From: a bacterium
Lineage (GTDB): Bacteria; UBA9089; JAHJRX01
Assembly: GCA_030017825.1 (NCBI GenBank)
Contig: JASEGW010000045.1
Location: 1 to 11,183, forward strand
Length of the DNA stretch: 11,183 bases
Direction of reading: 5' to 3'
This document shows positions 5,492 to 11,183 of the stretch, piece after piece. Position 1 is the stretch's first letter; each line of letters opens with the position of its first letter. A model generated the notes under the pieces. That model did not search any database. It saw nothing but the letters and a program-made list of their open reading frames with translations, and was not told where the DNA came from. The translations under genes and the position numbers were made by a program.

Positions 5492-8400
5492 CTATTTTTT
5501 ACTTTCCACTTCAAGCATTTTTAACATCTCTTTTACTCGGTATCCAGACTTTTCTGCATTTTGCATAATCTTTATAACTACCTTATGAAGATTTACTATA
5601 CTTAAAGTCATTTTTTCTTTGTTGTCACAAAAATCATCAACTATATTAACTGCCGAAGTAACATATAGCCAATACATAAGTTCTTCTAACGATTCTTTGC
5701 TAAGCCATAATGTGTCTTCATTCCAGTTAAAATTCAGATACGCTCCGACTATATATTCGTTTAAAATATTTGTTATTCCTAAAAAATCTACTCTATTCAA
5801 TGAAAAATCAAACCAATTATGATAAATAGTTAAAATTTTCAGGAGTTGAACTTCTTTTTTTGCTACCTGTTCATTGCAACCCATTTCTTTAAATGTCTGA
5901 ACAATCATCTTTCCAAGCAACCATTCATCAATCCACTCGGCACTTTGCTGTTTGTAATTAATCTCTCTTTTTGCTTTTCCTAATCCTTGAACTATAATCC
6001 AACTCAACAAAATTCTCCAAAAAGGCAATTTATCATCATCTACAGAAAGATAAGACTTTAAGTATTTAACTGCTTGCTTATATTCTTCTAAATTAATTTT
6101 CTCTAAATCACCATTTAGCTTTTTAATTCTTAAAGCAGCCATCAAAAGACTTGTAGTCTCATTTGTAGTTTTTTCTTCGCTACCTTTACCATTAACATAT
6201 TCTTTTATTTTAGAAAGTAAATTTTGCATATTTTGTTTGAAAATGTCCAATTCTTTTTTAATATCCAATGGAGCAGCTTTTGACATCTCGCCACCAATAT
6301 CTGCTAATTTCTTTAACATATTTTTATTCATAACTTGTTTAAATGCTGTTAATATTGGTTCAAGATACATCTCCTTATACGCTTCTTCCATACTTGGCAC
6401 ACCACAACCATTTAACATATTTGTCAAACGGTTATAATAACCACTATGATCATCAAATACTTCATTAAAGCCCAAGAAAACATGGTATTGATATGCTTCT
6501 AGTTCCACATATAATCCTTTTTCAGCAATTTCTCTACCCTGACGAATATATTCTAGTCCTATCTTATGATCTCTAAAAATATAGTAATGGTGACTATCTG
6601 TTTTTATTCCAAGTCCCTCTGCCAGAGTTTTCTGAATAAGTTTTCTCTCGCCTGGATTTTCACCTTCTACGGACATGGCTGCGGAATTGTGTATCCATCC
6701 TCTTGTAGTAGCATATCTATTATTATAAATTATTAGCGCTTTCTCATCACTAGCCTTATTAGAATAAGCAAAAACATCTTCATTTACCCAACCATACTCT
6801 GAATAAAAATCATACAAAACAAAGTTTTTTACACCACTAAAAAGATGACGCTTTTTCATAAGAGGAAAAACTTCTGCTTCGTGACGATGCACTAAATCCC
6901 AATCTATTTCTTCGTTCCAGTATGCTTTTCTATATTCCATACCATACTTTTCTGTAAAGCCTTCTATTTGACCATGACCAAACATAGGAAGCCCAGGCAT
7001 AGTAACCATCATAGTAACAATCCCAAAGTATTTATCTCCCTTTCCAAACTGAGCTATAGCTGTCTGCTCATCAGGATTGTTCATAAAGTTAACAAATCTC
7101 TTCAGTATTTCTGGATCAAACTCTATAACCTTCTTTATAACGCTTCTGTAATTAGCATTTTCCTCCATTTTTAGCATATTCATAAAAGCACTATTATATA
7201 CTCGATGCATTCCTAAGGTGCGAACAAAATATCCTTCCATCAACCAAAACGCTTCAGCTAAAAGAAGAGTGTCTGGTACTTCTTTAGCTATTCTATCTAC
7301 AACCTCCCGCCAAAATTCCTTTGGAAACAACTTGTCATATTCTTCTCTTGACATTCCAGAACCTGCTCTGGAAGGAATATCGCCACCTGTTCCTGGAAGA
7401 GGGAACCACAATCGCTGATAATGCTTTTTAGTTAAAGTCATAGCCGCATCAAATCTAATAATAGGAAATTCCCTGGCAACATGTAAAATCGTTTGAATCA
7501 CTGCTTCTCTGACATCTTCTCTTAAGAAATTTAGTTGGGCTGTATCATTCCAAGGCATACTTGTTCCATCATTGCCATGATAAATATACTTAACATCTCC
7601 TGTCCAATGGTCCACTCGCTTAAAAACTACCGCTGCATCTCTTCTGTCCCAATAACCATCTTCTATATAAATACCTACTCGCGAATCCCAAGAAAGGTTT
7701 TGACCAGAAAAATTGTAACTTGGAAAAGGAGGATAGTCTGATTGTATGAACCAATCAGGATGTTCTATTACCCATTTAGAGTAAATTCCCACATGGTTTG
7801 GTACCATATCACTTGACAATCTTATACCTCTCTGCCAAGCTTTACTTTTAAGATTTTCCAAAGCTCCTTCCCCACCTAAATCATTTGCTATTACATAGTC
7901 ATAAAGAGAGTATGCCGAAGCAACCGCTTCTGGGTTTCCGCAAATTTGTTTTATTGTTTGAGAGGCTGAGCTTCTTTCCCATAACCCGATAAGCCAAAGT
8001 CCGGAAAATCCCCAGGAAGCTAAAATATCCAACTCTTCATCTGGTATCTGATCTAATTTGGTAATTGACCGCTTGTATTTCTTAGATAATTGATCCATCC
8101 AAACATATATATTTTTTGCTATTAAAACAACTCTTGGCATCCAATCAAGGTCCTCACTAAATTTTTCTAATTCTTCATACTCATACCCTTTAAAGGAGGG
8201 AACAAGACTTGGACCTGGACCACCTAGACCCGGACCAAGAAAAGAAAACTTCTCTTCTTCTTTGATTAAATCTAAAGCAAGCAATATTCTCTTCATAAGT
8301 TCTTCAGATATTATTATCCCCCAATTATCCTTTATATATTCAAGCTGTCCTGTTAAAGAATTTGGTGCAGCTACTACAGGGGCTTTTAATAAATCAATAA

Positions 8401-9148
8401 GAACTTGATTATTGGGACCAAAGACTGGTTGAGTCGTAAAAAAATCATTAATTGAACCTATAAAAGGCTCATAAGAAACATCTCTGTCTAATTCACTGTC
8501 ATCAAAAAGCTCATTAAAAACCATAAATGCTGGGTTATTATTAGCCAATGACAGAAGAAGCATCTCTTCGCAAGCAATTTCTACATTTGGCACATCTTCT
8601 GTTTTGCTCTTCATATACTCTTCAGTAGATATTTTCTCTTGGTAAACAATAAGTGGAGGAAATAATTCTACAAATCTTAGCAATGTCTTGTTAGTTACAT
8701 CAGAACTTAAATGTTCTCCTATCCACTTTAGAGCATTCTTAAAAGACTCTGTATTTTTCTGCTGTCTATAGACCCCTATAACATAATGCAAAATCTCGTC
8801 AATTAAACCCATGGCATTTAACTGGCCAGCTTTTATAGTCTTTTCAGGATGATTTTTAAGATCTCTGCGCTCATTTAACTTTTTAGCAAACAAGCGAACA
8901 GCATTGAAATTAGATAAAACTACATTTCCAGTAAGAGTAAAAAGGCTATTATCAAATTTATAAAAATCTCTTACTTTTTTTGAAACATGAAATTCAAGAG
9001 GGAAATAGTTTTTTCTATAACTTTCTCCTTTGCATTCCAACTTTGAAGTAAGGTAAGCTTTTTGGGAAAACAAAGGAGAGCTATTATCTCCTTCATCGTA
9101 AAAGTATTCTTTTTCCATAGCATTTAATTCTTCTTTCTTATTCTTCAT
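5492..9148 (-). CDS. large GH13 (alpha-amylase superfamily) glycoside hydrolase or transferase
   Basis: This 1218-residue protein, without a signal peptide, probably acts on alpha-glucans in the cytoplasm. The (beta/alpha)8 barrel lies roughly at 340-760 with all GH13 regions: I DMVPNHVG (Asp447, His452), II IIRFDAAMTL (nucleophile Asp567), III LLLAEAFW (acid/base Glu632), IV FVNFMNNPDEQTA (Asp693). Region IV normally reads NHD; Pro replaces His here, as in the NTPD of GlgE-type maltosyltransferases, so transfer or phosphorolysis-linked chemistry is possible. The N-terminal ~300 residues are mostly helical and unlike known carbohydrate-binding modules; a Gly/Pro hinge (LGPGLGGPGP, ~303-312) links them to the barrel. 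Residues ~860-1218 are helical and unassigned. The whole is two to three times a typical amylase. Start uncertain: neither this ATG nor Met11 (9118) has a clear ribosome binding site. No other glucan genes are adjacent. Confidence 0.9.
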   Translation of the reverse strand: MKNKKEELNAMEKEYFYDEGDNSSPLFSQKAYLTSKLECKGESYRKNYFPLEFHVSKKVRDFYKFDNSLFTLTGNVVLSNFNAVRLFAKKLNERRDLKNHPEKTIKAGQLNAMGLIDEILHYVIGVYRQQKNTESFKNALKWIGEHLSSDVTNKTLLRFVELFPPLIVYQEKISTEEYMKSKTEDVPNVEIACEEMLLLSLANNNPAFMVFNELFDDSELDRDVSYEPFIGSINDFFTTQPVFGPNNQVLIDLLKAPVVAAPNSLTGQLEYIKDNWGIIISEELMKRILLALDLIKEEEKFSFLGPGLGGPGPSLVPSFKGYEYEELEKFSEDLDWMPRVVLIAKNIYVWMDQLSKKYKRSITKLDQIPDEELDILASWGFSGLWLIGLWERSSASQTIKQICGNPEAVASAYSLYDYVIANDLGGEGALENLKSKAWQRGIRLSSDMVPNHVGIYSKWVIEHPDWFIQSDYPPFPSYNFSGQNLSWDSRVGIYIEDGYWDRRDAAVVFKRVDHWTGDVKYIYHGNDGTSMPWNDTAQLNFLREDVREAVIQTILHVAREFPIIRFDAAMTLTKKHYQRLWFPLPGTGGDIPSRAGSGMSREEYDKLFPKEFWREVVDRIAKEVPDTLLLAEAFWLMEGYFVRTLGMHRVYNSAFMNMLKMEENANYRSVIKKVIEFDPEILKRFVNFMNNPDEQTAIAQFGKGDKYFGIVTMMVTMPGLPMFGHGQIEGFTEKYGMEYRKAYWNEEIDWDLVHRHEAEVFPLMKKRHLFSGVKNFVLYDFYSEYGWVNEDVFAYSNKASDEKALIIYNNRYATTRGWIHNSAAMSVEGENPGERKLIQKTLAEGLGIKTDSHHYYIFRDHKIGLEYIRQGREIAEKGLYVELEAYQYHVFLGFNEVFDDHSGYYNRLTNMLNGCGVPSMEEAYKEMYLEPILTAFKQVMNKNMLKKLADIGGEMSKAAPLDIKKELDIFKQNMQNLLSKIKEYVNGKGSEEKTTNETTSLLMAALRIKKLNGDLEKINLEEYKQAVKYLKSYLSVDDDKLPFWRILLSWIIVQGLGKAKREINYKQQSAEWIDEWLLGKMIVQTFKEMGCNEQVAKKEVQLLKILTIYHNWFDFSLNRVDFLGITNILNEYIVGAYLNFNWNEDTLWLSKESLEELMYWLYVTSAVNIVDDFCDNKEKMTLSIVNLHKVVIKIMQNAEKSGYRVKEMLKMLEVESKK

Positions 9149-9235
9149 ATTATTCTTTATAGACTATTCCTTTCTTTTTATGATAAGTTCTTAAATTTCC
9201 ATAATAAGCTGAATAACCTTTAAAAGTTAAGTTCG

Positions 9236-9295
9236 AACAAGGATAATATTGTCCTCACAATTTCAGATTTATACTGTATAAAAACAATCCTTGTT
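9236..9295 (-). repeat. hairpin-like inverted repeat ahead of the GH13 gene
   Basis: AACAAGGAT (9236-9244) is perfectly complementary to ATCCTTGTT (9287-9295). Pairing can continue after a five-base bulge (TGT/ACA). Within the loop is a smaller palindrome, AATTGT-GAGG-ACAATA on the minus strand (9262-9247), shaped like a repressor operator. It could be a regulatory site or 5' leader structure of the GH13 transcript. Confidence 0.35.
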
Positions 9296-9434
9296 GCTGA
9301 TTACAGAGAAAAATAAATTCTTATACTATTGAGTTATTAGAAGACACTAAAGATACTTTTATAGATTTAAACTCTTTTCTTTAATTATACATAATTTCAA
9401 TTAATACTCAGAAATACTAATCTTTAAACTTAGC

Positions 9435-9456
9435 TTTATGCTGAATAGTTACTAAA
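9435..9456. repeat. dispersed 22-bp repeat, end of a MITE-like element
   Basis: TTTATGCTGAATAGTTACTA and two further A residues are the exact reverse complement of 3822-3843, the left end of the 76-bp element. No matching opposite end is visible nearby, so this looks like a solo or decayed end. Confidence 0.6.
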
Positions 9457-9551
9457 TACAGATAAATTATTTATTATACCTAAATATATTATAATAGCAA
9501 CCTAATTTTAAAATTATTTAAAACTATTTTTTAAATGCAATCGCACTCTGT

Positions 9552-9746
9552 CTATTTCAAATTAACTAAACCTAAGTTTACTAATATAATGCCTATTAGT
9601 AAAATAAATATACCAGGAAGCCGAAACTGCTTATCAGGATAGCTAATCCATTCCTTAATAAACTCCTTAGCTTTTTCTGGAAAAAAATTTATTAAAGCTC
9701 CTTCAAATATTTCAATAATTCCAATAATAATCAATATCCAAGCCAT
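9552..9746 (-). CDS. small inner-membrane protein, DUF2065 (YjeT)-like
   Basis: The 64-residue protein has two membrane segments, ~2-20 (AWILIIIGIIEIFEGALI) and ~43-61 (LPGIFILLIGIILVNLGL), joined by a polar loop with FFPEKAKEF and PDKQFRLPG. The layout G-[hydrophobic]-EG ... P ... D-x-Q-x-R-x-x-G ... G matches DUF2065/YjeT proteins, whose role is not established. AAGGAGGT (9751-9758) gives an ideal ribosome binding site four bases from the ATG. It lies 58 bases after the LptF/LptG-like gene on the same strand and is probably cotranscribed. Family match is from the residue pattern only. Confidence 0.82.
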   Translation of the reverse strand: MAWILIIIGIIEIFEGALINFFPEKAKEFIKEWISYPDKQFRLPGIFILLIGIILVNLGLVNLK

Positions 9747-9804
9747 TATTACCTCCTTGCATATTATATCTTAAGCTATTTTCTATTCCTATCAATACAA
9801 AGCG

Positions 9805-10920
9805 CTATCTTCTAATAGCAAATATACACAAAATAATTCCTGCGAATCCTAAAACAATATTAGGAAACCACATAGAAAACAAAGGAATTAAAATCCCTTT
9901 TTTTCCTAATGTTTCTCCGCAAATTAAAAACAAATAGTAAAAAAAGATAATTAAGATACTAAACCCCAATCCAATCGATTTTCCACTTTTTTTAGCCAGT
10001 AAACCCAAGGGAGTGCCAACTAAAGTAAAAACAATACAAGCAAAAGGTATAGATATCTTTTTATACAACTCTACTAAAAATAGATTTATGTCTATATTCC
10101 TCTCCTTGTATTCTTTAATTTTTTCTCTTAATTCTTTTGAAGTCATTTCTCTAAGACCCTTACAATGTTCTTCGCTATAAGTTTCCTCTTGAGAGTTAAA
10201 AATAACTTCATGGGTATTAAATTTCATAATATGATACTTCTCTTTTTCTTTTTCTAATGTTTGATGAATAGTGCCATCCTTTAATGCCAACACTTTATCT
10301 TGATTCTCACTTTTTACGGTTCCTTTCCAACAACCACTTTTTGCAAAAATATACCTAAACAAAATATCTCCATCTTCTTCCTTTATCTTTTCGTAAAGAT
10401 AAATTCCCTTTATAGTGTTTCTCTTGTTATCGATTTTATTTACATATATTTCTTTATTGCCAATTTTAGTAAACACTTGTTCTTCAATAGAAATAGCAGG
10501 TTTTTTTTGCACGATTTGATAATATAGACTTTTATAAGCATGATTTGAACAAGGAAGAAGGGTATCATTTAAGATAGCGTTTAACAAAAAGAAGGAGAAG
10601 CCTAAAAAAAGAGCTAAATATATTAAAGAGTTTAAGGAAATACCTACAGCTTTGATAGCAGTAATTTCATTATTGGCAGATAATTTTCCCCAAGTAATTA
10701 AAACTGCTGTAAGGACACCCATGGGTATAGTAATGGCAAAGGTAGCCGGAAGATAGTATGCAAATAATTTGATTATAGAAAAGAAAGCTACATGTTTAGT
10801 TACCAAAAATTCACTTAAAATAAATATTTTATCCATTATAAAAATAAAAGTAAAGATAAAAAGCCCCAACAAAAAAGAAGATAAGTACTCTTTTGTAAAA
10901 TATCTATAAAGTATTTTCAT
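9805..10920 (-). CDS. LptF/LptG-family lipopolysaccharide export permease
   Basis: This is a 371-residue inner-membrane permease of the YjgP/YjgQ family. With LptB and its partner permease it extracts lipopolysaccharide and passes it to LptC/LptA in the periplasm. The plan is typical: MKILYRYFTKEYLSSFLLGL opening, helices at ~13-33, ~52-78 and ~98-118 with the family motif SANNEITAIKAVGISL between the last two, a periplasmic beta-rich domain at ~125-270, and three C-terminal helices with GTPLGLLAKKSGKSIGLG. The frame stays open to a TTG at 11016, but homologues begin MKILYRYF, and a promoter places the transcript start at this ATG. No ribosome binding site precedes it. An alternative ATG at 10965 has only a weak GATAGG ahead. 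LptF and LptG cannot be told apart here; no lptB or second permease is in the window. Confidence 0.93.
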   Translation of the reverse strand: MKILYRYFTKEYLSSFLLGLFIFTFIFIMDKIFILSEFLVTKHVAFFSIIKLFAYYLPATFAITIPMGVLTAVLITWGKLSANNEITAIKAVGISLNSLIYLALFLGFSFFLLNAILNDTLLPCSNHAYKSLYYQIVQKKPAISIEEQVFTKIGNKEIYVNKIDNKRNTIKGIYLYEKIKEEDGDILFRYIFAKSGCWKGTVKSENQDKVLALKDGTIHQTLEKEKEKYHIMKFNTHEVIFNSQEETYSEEHCKGLREMTSKELREKIKEYKERNIDINLFLVELYKKISIPFACIVFTLVGTPLGLLAKKSGKSIGLGFSILIIFFYYLFLICGETLGKKGILIPLFSMWFPNIVLGFAGIILCIFAIRR

Positions 10921-10927
10921 AAGGATA

Positions 10928-10955
10928 AAGTTAGCATATATAAGGTATTTGTCAA
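10928..10955 (-). promoter_or_regulatory. promoter placing transcription start at the permease ATG
   Basis: On the minus strand, perfect TTGACA (10955-10950) is followed by a 16-bp spacer ending in the extended element TGC, then TAACTT (10933-10928). The expected start point, about seven bases on, is 10921-10920, the first base of the ATG. The transcript would therefore be leaderless, which agrees with the missing ribosome binding site. Confidence 0.45.
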
Positions 10956-11128
10956 GGATAAACATATACCTATCTATTTTCCAAACAATGTTTTTTCTAA
11001 ATTTAAGAGCAAACAAAATATGTTATTTACAATCATACCTTAAATGTGATAAACTTTAATAATCGTTTAATTTATTCCTTCTTCTTGATTTTTTGCTCTA
11101 AGCCAATTAGGAGAAATATTTTATTTAC

Positions 11129-11183
11129 TAACCTGAGTTCGATTTAAATATGAGTTTAAGGGTTAATATTTTTGAGCATTAAT
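11129..11183 (+). mobile_element. left end of a second copy of the 160-bp element family, cut by the window edge
   Basis: The 19 bases at 11129-11147 match the left end at 4964-4982 except for one T/A change, and similarity continues through AAAT..GAGTTTA before decaying. The end is again TA. The element should continue to the right, outside the window. It lies about 110-210 bases upstream of the permease start. Confidence 0.6.

Larger units (their letters stand above)
9149..9551. other. 403-bp gene-free interval upstream of the GH13 gene
   Basis: There is no ORF of note. It contains the 60-bp inverted-repeat structure at 9236-9295, the dispersed 22-bp repeat at 9435-9456, and otherwise AT-rich sequence. 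No strong promoter consensus for the GH13 gene was found; TATTAT and TATCAT on the minus strand near 9180-9205 are only weak -10 candidates. No GC-rich terminator follows the small membrane-protein gene. Confidence 0.6.

Noticed and set aside
9502..9515. Palindrome TAATTTTAAAATTA after the small membrane-protein gene, as a terminator
   Set aside because: It is composed only of A and T, so it would form no stable RNA stem.
10921..11016. N-terminal extension of the permease to the TTG at 11016
   Set aside because: Family members begin at the MKILYRYF position, the extension contains a strong promoter, and no ribosome binding site precedes the TTG.

Overview
The window is a very AT-rich bacterial segment with strong AGGAGG-type ribosome binding sites, short intergenic gaps and eight protein genes. 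An LptF/LptG-type lipopolysaccharide-export permease points to a Gram-negative (diderm) organism. A DUF2934 protein and a YjeT-like DUF2065 protein fit an environmental diderm lineage, but I cannot name a phylum from sequence alone. I see no tRNA, rRNA, CRISPR array or phage module.

Layout. (1) 149-1612 (+) encodes a pseudo-receiver/GAF/GGDEF protein behind a good sigma70-like promoter. (2) 1739-3747 (-) is a two-gene operon: an FAD-linked glycolate/D-lactate-dehydrogenase-type oxidase, then a two-CBS-domain protein whose ribosome binding site overlaps the stop codon of the oxidase gene. (3) 3748-5180 is an accessory patch. Three different short inverted-repeat elements surround a lone DJ-1/PfpI gene: a 76-bp element, a 249-bp IS630-like deletion derivative that keeps the first ~55 codons of its transposase, and a 160-bp non-coding element. 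(4) 5174-5353 (-) is a 59-aa DUF2934 gene with a promoter whose -35 lies in a 20-bp palindrome. (5) 5492-9148 (-) is a 1218-residue GH13-type alpha-glucan enzyme with large extra regions at both ends. (6) 9149-9551 is a gene-free gap with a hairpin-like repeat and another copy of the end sequence seen at 3822. (7) 9552-10920 (-) holds the LptF/LptG-like permease, probably made from a leaderless transcript, followed by a small two-helix membrane protein. The right edge carries a further end copy of the 160-bp element family.

How the parts may work together. The genes read as ordinary housekeeping or metabolic units (c-di-GMP signalling, 2-hydroxyacid oxidation, alpha-glucan metabolism, outer-membrane biogenesis), not one pathway. 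I found no convincing new multi-gene system. The observations most worth following are the DJ-1 gene with two well-placed translation starts (one giving a lipoprotein, one a cytoplasmic protein) immediately behind the mobile element, the diguanylate cyclase with a degenerate receiver carrying Glu at the phosphorylation site, the oversized GH13 enzyme with an NNPD motif in place of NHD, and the cluster of short elements that all end in TA.
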